A program made the translations under genes and the position numbers. Below, piece by piece: positions 15,265 to 23,168 of a stretch of 64,000 bases of DNA; the stretch's first letter is position 1, and each line of letters begins with the position of its first letter. Below the pieces are notes generated by a model that was given only the letters and a program-made list of their open reading frames with translations, had not been told where the DNA came from and ran no database searches. Source of the DNA: a virus; IMG/VR virus record IMGVR_UViG_3300017776_000001, positions 1 to 64,000 of that record; one strand, written 5' to 3'.

Positions 15265-16052
15265 TAGGAAACGGTAAGAGTAGAATCATCCCCGAATCCA
15301 ATTGGTGGGGATGTAATGCAATCTATAGAGATGGTTATACACCCGACCTACTATTCAGTATCGACATAACTATGCATAGAGAGATAGTTCATAATGGATA
15401 CTATAAAGAGAACAAGTTCGTTGTAGGTGATATGAGTTTCATACCCATGCAACATGTCGACATGTTACGACTAGGACATGAAGGACAAGAAGTCATTGAA
15501 GAGATACATGACGATGATGATTTACTAGTCATACAGGGTGACTTAGAGATAGACAAGTATGTGTCTTTTCTAGGTGTCAACTCTAAACACGTAGACAACA
15601 TTGTTATCTACAATAACGACATAATGAAGAACTTAATGTCGGGGCCTTCTGCAATTGCATATGCATTTCAGAATGGTCATGATGAGATAACACTAACAGG
15701 TTTCGATGCATTGTTTACCGATGATGTGTCAAATGTATATGAAGGTTCAGTAAATTACAAACCTAAATATGAGGAGTGGATGGGTGTCAAAGACATTCAG
15801 AGAGCTCAGTTCCTTGCACTATGTGAGGAATATAAAGATAAGAAGATTTATTTCAAAAAGTCTATTGACGAAATGGAAGAAATCGATTATACTAAACTCT
15901 CTTATTATGAAAGTAGTGAGAGATGGATATTAGGAGAGGGTTACTTACCACATCTTTTGAAGTGGACTAAAGGAACCCCCGACTATGACCGTTATGATAA
16001 AATGACTAATACAATTGTTAATAAAATAGGAGAATACAATGCCAAACGATAG
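15252..16052 (+). CDS. Unknown phage protein between gp59 and gp32
   Basis: 266 residues. MLTIVGNGKSRIIPESNWWGCNAIYRD and TPDLLFSIDITMHREI suggest a Rossmann-like nucleotide or nucleotide-sugar binding fold, reminiscent of DUF115-type proteins, and SGPSAIAYAFQNGHDEITLTG continues that pattern. I recall similar hypothetical proteins in marine phages, but no activity is established. It is inserted between gp59 and gp32, which are adjacent in T4, and overlaps both. Confidence 0.75.
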   Translation: MLTIVGNGKSRIIPESNWWGCNAIYRDGYTPDLLFSIDITMHREIVHNGYYKENKFVVGDMSFIPMQHVDMLRLGHEGQEVIEEIHDDDDLLVIQGDLEIDKYVSFLGVNSKHVDNIVIYNNDIMKNLMSGPSAIAYAFQNGHDEITLTGFDALFTDDVSNVYEGSVNYKPKYEEWMGVKDIQRAQFLALCEEYKDKKIYFKKSIDEMEEIDYTKLSYYESSERWILGEGYLPHLLKWTKGTPDYDRYDKMTNTIVNKIGEYNAKR

Positions 16053-16935
16053 TCTAGATAAATTAAGAGCAGCAATGAACGCTGCATCTACATCACCTAA
16101 AAGTGATAATCTTAAAAACGAAACCGAAAACTACTGGAAACCTGAACTCGACAAGAGTGGAAATGGTTATGCAGTAATTAGGTTTCTTCCTACACCCGAT
16201 GGTGAAGAGATGCCATGGGTATCTTACTTTGACCATGGGTTCCAAGGGCCAGGTGGATGGTATATTGAGAAATCATTAACCACCATTGGTAAACAAGACC
16301 CTGTGTCTGAATACAACACTCAGTTATGGAACACTGGGATTGAAGCAAACAAAGAAATTGCACGTAAACAAAAAAGACGTTTACACTATGTGTCCAATAT
16401 CCATGTTATTTCAGACCCAAAAAATCCACACAACGAAGGTAAAGTGTTCAAATACAGATATGGCAAAAAAATCTTTGAGATGTTGAAAGAAGCAATTTCT
16501 CCAGCATTCGAAGATGAAAAAGCAATCAATCCTTTCGACTTGAGAGATGAAGGTGCAAACTTCAAAATCAAAATAAGAAAAGTTGACGGTTATTGGAACT
16601 ATGATAAATCAGAATTTGATTCACTTTCTGCATTATCAACAGATGAGAATGAACTAAATAGTATCTACGAGTCTGTGTTCCCTTTACAAGAAATTGTAGC
16701 ACCTGAAAACTTCAAATCTTATGAAGAGTTGAAAGAAAGACTCGATAGAACACTAGGACTTACTGGTAATGTTGCAACATCAACTGCAGAGACAATCTCA
16801 GAAGATACAGTAACAGCACCATGGGAAGGTGTCAATAACAATGTCACTGAAGAACCTGCTATCCCTACTGCAGACACTTCAGTAGATGAAGATGATGCAA
16901 TGAGTTACTTTAAGAAACTCGCTGCAGACTCCTAA
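16039..16935 (+). CDS. 32: gp32 single-stranded DNA-binding protein
   Basis: 298 residues (T4 gp32 is 301). N-terminal LDKLRAAMNAAS is the basic cooperative domain; YAVIRFLPTPDGEEMPW, HGFQGPGGWYIEKSLTTIG and KRRLHYVSNIHVISDP are the OB-fold core; the C-terminal 40 residues are acidic, ending DEDDAMSYFKKLAADS, the tail that contacts gp59 and other partners. There is not a single cysteine in the protein, and the usual CPVC region reads DPVSEYN, so the T4 zinc site is absent. TAGGAG provides a strong ribosome site. Confidence 0.95.
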   Translation: MPNDSLDKLRAAMNAASTSPKSDNLKNETENYWKPELDKSGNGYAVIRFLPTPDGEEMPWVSYFDHGFQGPGGWYIEKSLTTIGKQDPVSEYNTQLWNTGIEANKEIARKQKRRLHYVSNIHVISDPKNPHNEGKVFKYRYGKKIFEMLKEAISPAFEDEKAINPFDLRDEGANFKIKIRKVDGYWNYDKSEFDSLSALSTDENELNSIYESVFPLQEIVAPENFKSYEELKERLDRTLGLTGNVATSTAETISEDTVTAPWEGVNNNVTEEPAIPTADTSVDEDDAMSYFKKLAADS

Positions 16936-16949
16936 TCGAGTTTTGAGGG

Positions 16950-17148
16950 GTTGATACTTCTAAGTATATGATGAAACATGTGAAGGTATCAACGAACTAT
17001 GGACGAGGTTGCGACGTGGATGCGATTGTCTTGGGGTCACATAGTAAGGGAAAAACAAACTGGTAACATTAGTATTGTTGGGTTACTAAAATTACGCGGA
17101 GTTTGTTGGTATAGAGCGGGAATGCTGTAAAAGACGGGGCGACTATAC
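16950..17148 (+). ncRNA. Large structured RNA candidate between gp32 and bS21
   Basis: The 233-base gap is G-rich and folds into four consecutive helices. Pa: GTTGATACTTC 16950-16960 with GAAGGTATCAAC 16982-16993 (one bulge). Pb: ACTATGGAC 16996-17004 with GTC-A-CATAGT 17036-17045, closing a wobble-rich inner stem 17007-17013/17021-17027. Pc: AACAAACT 17054-17061 with AGTTTGTT 17100-17107, stacked on GGTAAC 17062-17067 with GTTACT 17082-17087. Pd: GTATAG 17109-17114 with CTATAC 17143-17148. No frame is open. No T-arm, so not a tRNA or complete tmRNA. It ends 20 bases before the bS21 start and may be its leader or a separate stable RNA. Confidence 0.6.
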
Positions 17149-17168
17149 ATTTTAATAGAAACTAATAT

Positions 17169-17414
17169 ATGAAAAATACAAAAAGAGATTTCAGAAAAGA
17201 TTTCAATAAGAAACAAGAACGTAGACCTGAAACCTTTGATATGATATTCCGTAAGTTCAAGAAGAAAGCTGAACGAGATGGAACTGTGAAAGAAGTTCGT
17301 GATAGAAGATACTACATTAAACCTAATGAAGAAAGAAACATCATTAACAATCAGTTGAAACGTAGAAAGAAACTAAACAAACTACAAGCAAAGAATACAT
17401 ACAGAAGAAAGTAA
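17169..17414 (+). CDS. rpsU: Ribosomal protein bS21 homologue
   Basis: 81 residues. Residues 20-65 match bS21: ETFDMIFRKFKKKAERDG, VKEVRDRRYYIKPNEER, then a basic helix QLKRRKKLNKLQAKN. The F-D-x-x-x-R-x-F-K and YY-x-KP signatures are those of cellular S21. An extra basic N-terminus (MKNTKRDFRKDFNKKQERRP) is longer than in E. coli (71 aa). bS21 sits near the 3' end of 16S rRNA and aids initiation; phage copies could replace the host protein and bias translation (inference). No Shine-Dalgarno is visible before its ATG, which follows the folded RNA. Confidence 0.87.
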   Translation: MKNTKRDFRKDFNKKQERRPETFDMIFRKFKKKAERDGTVKEVRDRRYYIKPNEERNIINNQLKRRKKLNKLQAKNTYRRK

Positions 17415-17623
17415 TGTCTAAACAATGGCACGGTGGAAAAGGTTCCAAGAGACGGAACTCAGACGAACAATCTTATGCAGATAATTGGGAGAAAATCTTT
17501 GGTAAGAAAGAACCCGAAATAAAAGTCAGAAAAGTAACACCAAAAGGTGCCTCATCAAAAGTCCATTCGGACAAAACCAAAATCATACCTAGAAAAACAA
17601 AGTACTACGATAAGATAGATTAA
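17414..17623 (+). CDS. Small basic protein, marine T4-like family
   Basis: 69 residues. SKQWHGGKGSKRRNSDEQSYADNWEKIFGKK is a pattern I recall from cyanophage hypothetical proteins; the rest is basic and probably disordered (KVRKVTPKGASSK). Its ATG overlaps the bS21 stop (TAATG), so it is translated with bS21 and may share a ribosome- or RNA-related role (inference). It converges with the minus-strand gene; the two stops overlap by four bases with no terminator between. Confidence 0.75.
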   Translation: MSKQWHGGKGSKRRNSDEQSYADNWEKIFGKKEPEIKVRKVTPKGASSKVHSDKTKIIPRKTKYYDKID

Positions 17624-19965
17624 GTGTATGCAGCTCCTTGAGCTCTATCTATATCATTATCGTATTGTCTTGGATTTGCACTAGTAATCGTAGTACTATT
17701 ATTGATAACACTATTATCAGTTGTTACCATAGCTGGAGGTTGTATGTTCTTCAACATGTTCTCACCTAACACTTCAAAGTCGTAATACTTACCTAACTCT
17801 TCAAGTGTAACTCTTTCACCTGTCTCTGATTGCATGTCTTCTAATTGTTTCTGTGCAGCTGTTTGTGCATCTCTGAGTTCTTGGTCTAATTGTTTTCTAT
17901 CTTCTTTTGATAAATCATCACCAATCAAATCATCTGCAGCCATTAACTGGTCTAAACGTAGAAGTGCATCATCTTGATTAAGTTTGTCAAAGTATATTTC
18001 TGATGACCCCTGTAAGAGATTACCTACAGTATCAAAAAAACCTTGACCACCCTCGTAGGTGTTATCATCGATGATACTCTTTGCAGTGATTTTTTGCATA
18101 CCGAGGAAGTTGGTTTCATCACCTTGTAACTCAGTTCTCTTTAGGTCTAATTCTTCTTTCTTTCTTTTTGCATAATCAGTATCACCTTCACCTTTGTCTT
18201 CATCTGTATTAGCAATGTTACTGTCACGTTTCTCTATTCCAAGGATACCCGCCCCTGCGACTACAAGACCTACTAGAGTTGCAATACCACCAGCACCACC
18301 AAGAAATCCCGTTACTGCAGTACGTAAACCTGTTAAGAGACCACCACCAGCTCTTACTGCAGTACCCTTAGGTGTAGTGGTTCCTTTTGGTTGTTTTGGT
18401 GGAATATTTGAGGGTTTTTGACCACCAAAGTCACCCGACTTACCTATCTTTTTTTGAATAGCTTGACTACCAGCACCAAAACCAGCACCCTGTACAACTG
18501 AATCAAATAAACTACGTCCACCATCTTTAAGTGCATCTTGAAAACCACCCATAGGAGATTTAAAATCTTCTGATGATATAGGATTACCATCTTTATCAAC
18601 TATACTACCTGTTTTCTTTTGACCACCAAATAATTTATCTTTTTGGTCTTCATCCATATCAAGTTGGTCTTGTAGAACTGCAAGGATAGGAGGAAGATTC
18701 GAAAGGAAATCCATCATTGTCTGAGTTTGTTCATCGTCTACATTCTCAGACTTGAAATTTTGTTGTTGTTGCAGTTCTTGTTGTAAGTTTTCTTGTTGCA
18801 CTGGAGTATCGAAACTCCTAGAAAAAGTATTTCTTAACACTTCAACACTTTCTACAGTATTACTTGATATTGCATCAACAGCTTTCTGAGCATCACCATA
18901 AGAATCTATGAAGTCATCTGTAATACCAAAAGTTTGTAACAATGTTTTCTTTGATTCATCTGAGAGGTCTTTAAATTGTTTTTTTTCATCATTTAATTCT
19001 TCTCCAGCTTTGTCATTTAATCCTTCTAGAATACCCTTAGGGTTTTCTGCAAACTCACCCCCATCCATTAATCTAAAACCACCAAAGTTCGGATTCAATG
19101 CATCTTCTACTAATTGTCCATCAGGATTCAAATCTACAGACCTTAGTTCATATGCAAGTCTACTTGAGTTTTCTAAAAAGTCTTTCAAGGTGTCCTCAAA
19201 ACCTGAGGTTTCAAGCATCTCTGCCATATCTTCTGTGATACCAAGAGACTCTTTTAAATTTGCATATGCCTCATCTTTAATTGCTTTTCTCTGTTGTTTA
19301 TCTTGAGAAAGATTACCCTCATCATCAAAAGAGAGTGCTTTACCTTCTGCAAAATTCTTAATTGCACCACCCAAGTCCTTCGTTAAGATTGCATCAAGTT
19401 CTTCACTAGTAGCACTAGTGACTATCGATAAATCTTCTTTTATTTTTTCAACATTGATGGGTTGTTCTTTCTGTATCCTTGATGCAACTTCAGACTTTCT
19501 TTCTTTCTCACCAAGTCTATTTTGTTTATCAATAGACTTTTTTAATTGTTCAGTTACACTAAGTTCTTGTTTAGCTATGTCAACTGCTTTAAATTCTGCA
19601 AAAGCTCCAGTTCCTTCTGCAATACCTTGAAATTTTAATAATTTACCAAACCCTTTGAAGATGTTACCAAGGTCACCTACTTTATCTTTGAGGTCACTAA
19701 ACTTACCACCAATGTCAACACCAGTAAGACCCTTGAGACCTTTGTTAATCATTTCACCACCTTCTTTGAAGTTAGAAGACCCTTGGTTTGATATCTTTGC
19801 AAACTCATCTTTAGTTTTCTTTTGGGTGTCTATACTCTCATCATGTTGTTCTTTTTGACGTTCTTCCATATCCTCGAGTTTTTTATCGAGTTCAGGTGTC
19901 ATTATCTGAACATTAACAGTGTTGTTACTGATTACTTTTTTGATTAGGTCTTCTGCTGATGGCAT
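17620..19965 (-). CDS. Probable tail tape-measure / baseplate hub structural protein
   Basis: 781 residues, the last gene of the minus-strand tail operon. N-terminal half: long coiled coils (KKLEDMEERQKEQHDESID). Residues 545-577 are Gly/Ala-rich and hydrophobic (TGFLGGAGGIATLVGLVVAG), like the membrane-active part of tape-measure proteins. The C-terminus is helical, then polar (NSVINNSTTITSANPRQYD). In T4 the genes after gp26 and gp51 are 27, 28 and the tape measure 29 (590 aa), so position and composition fit a gp29 equivalent; I see no decisive sequence match. Confidence 0.55.
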   Translation of the reverse strand: MPSAEDLIKKVISNNTVNVQIMTPELDKKLEDMEERQKEQHDESIDTQKKTKDEFAKISNQGSSNFKEGGEMINKGLKGLTGVDIGGKFSDLKDKVGDLGNIFKGFGKLLKFQGIAEGTGAFAEFKAVDIAKQELSVTEQLKKSIDKQNRLGEKERKSEVASRIQKEQPINVEKIKEDLSIVTSATSEELDAILTKDLGGAIKNFAEGKALSFDDEGNLSQDKQQRKAIKDEAYANLKESLGITEDMAEMLETSGFEDTLKDFLENSSRLAYELRSVDLNPDGQLVEDALNPNFGGFRLMDGGEFAENPKGILEGLNDKAGEELNDEKKQFKDLSDESKKTLLQTFGITDDFIDSYGDAQKAVDAISSNTVESVEVLRNTFSRSFDTPVQQENLQQELQQQQNFKSENVDDEQTQTMMDFLSNLPPILAVLQDQLDMDEDQKDKLFGGQKKTGSIVDKDGNPISSEDFKSPMGGFQDALKDGGRSLFDSVVQGAGFGAGSQAIQKKIGKSGDFGGQKPSNIPPKQPKGTTTPKGTAVRAGGGLLTGLRTAVTGFLGGAGGIATLVGLVVAGAGILGIEKRDSNIANTDEDKGEGDTDYAKRKKEELDLKRTELQGDETNFLGMQKITAKSIIDDNTYEGGQGFFDTVGNLLQGSSEIYFDKLNQDDALLRLDQLMAADDLIGDDLSKEDRKQLDQELRDAQTAAQKQLEDMQSETGERVTLEELGKYYDFEVLGENMLKNIQPPAMVTTDNSVINNSTTITSANPRQYDNDIDRAQGAAYT

Positions 19966-19968
19966 GAT

Positions 19969-20358
19969 TTATTTCCCGAATGCTTTTCCTGCTTCTGATA
20001 TTCCAAATGCACCCAATGTAATAACTACAAAGGAAGTGTAGATAGTGTCAGAGATGAGTAAGTCCATACCCCAAAATGCAGTGATTAGGTCACATAATCC
20101 AAACACTACCATGATTCCAAATGATGTAAAACCAATGATAGATTTCTCATTGATATCATTCTCATCACGGAACAATGCACCAAATGAAAATCTCTCGACT
20201 GGTTTTGCAGCTGCAGTTGCAATCTTGAGTTCCTTGGACATCTTTTCCATTTCTCTAATTTTGTCTTGTGCTTCATCCACCTTTAATACAAGTTCAGTAT
20301 ACTTCTCAAGGTTTACCTTGACTTCTCCACTTCCTTGTTTGACTGTATCGTCTGCCAT
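19969..20358 (-). CDS. Two-segment membrane protein with coiled coil
   Basis: 129 residues; AGGAG precedes the ATG. N-terminal coiled coil (KYTELVLKVDEAQDKIREMEK), then two hydrophobic segments, IIGFTSFGIMVVFGLCDLIT (about residues 74-95) and YTSFVVITLGAFGISEAG (about 107-126), separated by a short loop. This could be a holin-like or membrane-anchoring protein, but its place between gp51 and the tape measure also allows a tail-assembly role. Not recognised. Confidence 0.7.
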   Translation of the reverse strand: MADDTVKQGSGEVKVNLEKYTELVLKVDEAQDKIREMEKMSKELKIATAAAKPVERFSFGALFRDENDINEKSIIGFTSFGIMVVFGLCDLITAFWGMDLLISDTIYTSFVVITLGAFGISEAGKAFGK

Positions 20359-20360
20359 TT

Positions 20361-20549
20361 TTATCTCCTGTTTTGTCTTTGCTTCATCTTTTCGTTTTCG
20401 TCTTTAAGATGTTGTACTAAGAGACTCGTATAGATATCTCTTTCCCATGGTAACATATTTTCCAATTCTGATAATGAATACTTATGATGTTGCATTAATT
20501 GAAAGTTTGTTTGATAGTATGTGTTTATACTGTCATGAGAAAGAGCCAC
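20361..20549 (-). CDS. 51: gp51-like baseplate hub assembly protein
   Basis: 62 residues, GTG start overlapping the gp26 stop by one base (TAGTG). YYQTNFQLMQHHKYSLSELE and MLPWERDIYTSLLVQHLKDE match the small proteins annotated as hub assembly catalyst in T4-like cyanophages, which always follow gp26, as here. Entirely helical. It is proposed to help assemble the central hub without being a virion part. Confidence 0.65.
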   Translation of the reverse strand: MALSHDSINTYYQTNFQLMQHHKYSLSELENMLPWERDIYTSLLVQHLKDENEKMKQRQNRR

Positions 20550-21259
20550 TAAAAAAAATTAGATAGACCCTTCAATTCTCTTTCACCTTTTGTCTTACAC
20601 GTAGAACACTCATATTCTACTTTGTGTGAAACGAAAGGCATACCCATAAAGAATGATTGTATATCATTTGAGTTCTCTATGGTTAAACTCTCATAAAATG
20701 TTTTCATTTCATCTTCTTCTACATCAGATAAATCGTATACATTGTCTTCATCATAGATTGTGTCACCACATAATCTAATCATTTGAAATACCTGTTCTTG
20801 TGTATCAGGTATTCCACTTACTTTTTGTAGTACTTCAATGTTAGGATACGTAAATGTAATTCCAACACCTTCACTTACTTTGATATCATTCGACTTTTCG
20901 TTTTCTCTACTAACAACAATTTCACTTAAGTCTATGTTAACGTCAGCAGAACCATTTTCACATTCCTCATTTTGACAGTAGAACCTCAGTTGAATAGTTT
21001 CACCAACTGATTTTGCTCTTACTTGAATAAACAAATATTCAATATCAAAACTTGGTAGTCTTCTAATATCAAGTTTTGTATAGACAACCGATTCCAAGAG
21101 TTGTCTTACAGTTTCCAAGATTGCAATCTCGGTCTCTCCTTCTTTCATCATTAAAAGAAGTTTCTGTTCTTTGACCAAGAAAGGTCGAAACTCTACTGTT
21201 TCTCCTGTACTTGGTAGTTCACATTGATACCTTGGTGTATCTAAAACGGGTAATCCCAT
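20549..21259 (-). CDS. 26: gp26 baseplate hub subunit
   Basis: 236 residues (T4 gp26 is 208). The sequence fits the T4 baseplate hub family: FRPFLVKEQKLLLMMKEGE near residue 26, LPSFDIEYLFIQVRAKSVGE near 85, a zinc-ribbon-like pair CQNEEC and CSTCK, and an acidic middle. AGGAG precedes its ATG. It forms part of the central hub during baseplate assembly. Followed by the gp51-like gene in translational overlap. Confidence 0.87.
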   Translation of the reverse strand: MGLPVLDTPRYQCELPSTGETVEFRPFLVKEQKLLLMMKEGETEIAILETVRQLLESVVYTKLDIRRLPSFDIEYLFIQVRAKSVGETIQLRFYCQNEECENGSADVNIDLSEIVVSRENEKSNDIKVSEGVGITFTYPNIEVLQKVSGIPDTQEQVFQMIRLCGDTIYDEDNVYDLSDVEEDEMKTFYESLTIENSNDIQSFFMGMPFVSHKVEYECSTCKTKGERELKGLSNFF

Positions 21260-21284
21260 AATATAGTTCTCCTATTATATAATA

Positions 21285-22103
21285 TTAATCACCACCCAAC
21301 AGGTTATTAATCCTGTCGATTGTTGATGTTCCACGGTTAACTTGTCCTTCGATTCTGTTAACTCTTCCAAGAATGTCTGCAGCTCTATCACTAAACGATG
21401 ATGCACCACTCAACAATTCTTTAAATCTGTCTAATGCAGAAGGTTCTGTTAATCTTCTTGCATTAATAATATCGTCTCTTGTTCTTTGTTTTGACACCAT
21501 CTCGTTGTATATTTCTTCATACTTACTATCTCTTACTGTAATATTCATTGGTGTCTTTTTCTGATAAGTGAATGAGAAATCTACAGTTACTAGTAGAGGT
21601 GTATCGACATTAGTTTGGTCTAATGCAACTGTTTGTATAGATACTGGGAAACACTCTTCTAACTCAGTCTTGTAAGTTATTTGTCCATTTCTAGTAAAAG
21701 TCATTACTTCTATCTTACCGATGTAATCTTTTTTAAAATTAAAGATTGGTGCCTTTTCCGTGTCTCCTGTAAGAGGACTGTAAACTAGTTCTTGCCATAA
21801 TTGTATAAGTGATATATCTTCCCATGAATTATCTACCATGAAAGATAGTGTGGTTTGACCACCATTGTTATCTACACCACTAGGATATTTTCTTAACACT
21901 CCATATGTTGAGTGTTCAGATGTGGTAATCGTTGTTGCTGGTATCTCTGCAGTTACACACCGAATACCTTCGATACCGAATGAAGTTTCTAATCCATTTA
22001 TTTTAGGGCCAAATAAGTTAACCACAAACAGATTAGGTTTTGCAACACCATACTGCATTGCAGATTTAATCTTGTTAGGGCCTCCCATTTCTACTTTTGC
22101 CAT
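21285..22103 (-). CDS. 54: gp54-like baseplate tail-tube initiator
   Basis: 272 residues. The tube-protein fold is suggested by PNLFVVNLFGPK, EIPATTITTSEHS, LSFMVDNSWEDISLIQLWQEL (which parallels T4 gp54 ISFRMD...MQDWVNAV) and ECFPVSIQTVALDQT then VTVDFSFTYQK (T4: CVPVSCGAPELTYE...DVTFAYR). gp54 caps the baseplate and starts tail-tube growth. The C-terminal 70 residues are predicted helical and unlike T4. gp48, its partner, is encoded on the opposite strand at 23169. Confidence 0.68.
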   Translation of the reverse strand: MAKVEMGGPNKIKSAMQYGVAKPNLFVVNLFGPKINGLETSFGIEGIRCVTAEIPATTITTSEHSTYGVLRKYPSGVDNNGGQTTLSFMVDNSWEDISLIQLWQELVYSPLTGDTEKAPIFNFKKDYIGKIEVMTFTRNGQITYKTELEECFPVSIQTVALDQTNVDTPLLVTVDFSFTYQKKTPMNITVRDSKYEEIYNEMVSKQRTRDDIINARRLTEPSALDRFKELLSGASSFSDRAADILGRVNRIEGQVNRGTSTIDRINNLLGGD

Positions 22104-22693
22104 TACATTGCCTCTATTGTTTTTCTACTATCTGAATAAACAGTGTTTGCATTTACTGTAAACATCTGTGATGGTAACATGGTAATAAGTTCCCACTTAT
22201 CCACGGGTACCTCTACTATCTTACTTTGCACTTGACTGTACAAGTATTGTTTAAAACAGGGTTTGAAGAATCTTAGTCGTCTTATACCCTCTAACAAATC
22301 GTATTTTAATCTAAACTTAGTGTTCTCGTCCATATTTCTATCAGACATAAACTCATCTATTCTGTTTATAAACTCTACTCTCATTCTTGGTGGAAGATAG
22401 TGTAGATTCAATCCTGTAAAGTGAGTAGGTTTTCTATCTAAAGTTATAATTAATGGAAATCTATCGTAGTAGGGAAGTTTTTCTTTATGTTTTGCATCGT
22501 AGAAAAACATATGAATCTTTCCTTCTTCCATGTTTGCAACTTTTCTACCTTCAGTAAGTAAGTTTTTTCTACCTGTCTCAGTCAAACGAATTTGTCTAAG
22601 ATTATCCTTGAACCATTCTATACTTTCTCTAGTATGTTCTTCAATCTCTACAGGTTTAAGTGCTAAATATCTTGCTACTAAGTTTATTGCCAT
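22103..22693 (-). CDS. Conserved T4-like protein, possible DNA end protector (gp2-like)
   Basis: 196 residues. EHTRESIEWFKDNLRQIR, MFFYDAKHKEKLPYYDRFPL, and GLNLHYLPPRMRVEFINRI are features of a protein family found in most marine T4-like phages, labelled in some genomes as DNA end protector. Synteny agrees: in T4, genes 2, 4 and 53 are neighbours, and here the next genes are gp4, gp48 and gp53. Direct similarity to T4 gp2 cannot be judged by eye. Its stop overlaps the gp54 ATG (TAATG). Confidence 0.55.
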   Translation of the reverse strand: MAINLVARYLALKPVEIEEHTRESIEWFKDNLRQIRLTETGRKNLLTEGRKVANMEEGKIHMFFYDAKHKEKLPYYDRFPLIITLDRKPTHFTGLNLHYLPPRMRVEFINRIDEFMSDRNMDENTKFRLKYDLLEGIRRLRFFKPCFKQYLYSQVQSKIVEVPVDKWELITMLPSQMFTVNANTVYSDSRKTIEAM

Positions 22694-22701
22694 AATACTA
22701 T

Positions 22702-23139
22702 TTATGACTTTACTAACTCATCTTCTGTAAGAATTCTAAAATTAAATTTCCTGTCTTTACACCACTCTTCTGCAGCTTTAAATTTTGCTTGGTTCACTGC
22801 ATAGGTTTTGATTTCTGTAAGATATCGTTTAGTTCTACGTTTAGGTTTTTTGGGGGGTGATAGTTGACCTTTAGGTTTGACTTCTATAATCTCACGTATG
22901 ATTTGACCTTTTGCATTTTGATATTTGATATAGAAGTCAGGAAAGTATCTGTGGACTCTCTTATCTACAGGCGAACGGTATGGTATGATAACCTCTTCAG
23001 AGTTCCATTCTATAATTTTATCATTGTTATCCAAGTAGACCATGAATCGTCTTTCCCATAAAGAACGATAGATTATCTTCGTTGGGTCACCTTTATATTT
23101 TTTATAGTTCTTTGGTTTGAACCTTCCACTGTATGACAT
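22702..23139 (-). CDS. 4: gp4 head completion protein (TnsA-like nuclease fold)
   Basis: 145 residues from the ATG at 23139, preferred over a start at 23175 because the protein then begins MSYSGRFKPKN like relatives and a late promoter lies just upstream. IIYRSLWERRFMVYLD, IIEWNSEEVIIPYRSP, HRYFPDFYIKY and REIIEVKPK carry the E-D-x-K pattern of the TnsA/PD-(D/E)XK fold. T4 gp4 completes DNA-filled heads before tail joining. First gene of the leftward operon. Confidence 0.88.
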   Translation of the reverse strand: MSYSGRFKPKNYKKYKGDPTKIIYRSLWERRFMVYLDNNDKIIEWNSEEVIIPYRSPVDKRVHRYFPDFYIKYQNAKGQIIREIIEVKPKGQLSPPKKPKRRTKRYLTEIKTYAVNQAKFKAAEEWCKDRKFNFRILTEDELVKS

Positions 23140-23144
23140 AAATA
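23137..23144 (+). promoter_or_regulatory. Late promoter CATAAATA (rightward)
   Basis: CATAAATA matches the T4 gp55 late box. Expected +1 is about 23150, giving a 19-base leader to gp48 with AAGG before ATG 23169. The first bases of the box (CAT) are also the complement of the gp4 start codon. Confidence 0.7.
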
Positions 23145-23159
23145 GATGTATAGTTAAGG

Positions 23160-23167
23160 TATTTATA
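23160..23167 (-). promoter_or_regulatory. Late promoter TATAAATA (leftward)
   Basis: On the minus strand 23167-23160 reads TATAAATA. Expected +1 is about 23154, 15 bases before the gp4 ATG. It lies downstream of the rightward box, so the two promoters face each other and each transcript crosses the other's box. Confidence 0.7.
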
Positions 23168-23168
23168 T

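Noticed and set aside
16950-17150. tmRNA reading, because the element begins GGGGTTGATAC and later has a GCGGGAATG-TGTAAAAGAC stretch
   Set aside because: No TTCRANY T-loop, no acceptor pairing of the ends and no tag reading frame; the resemblance is too short.
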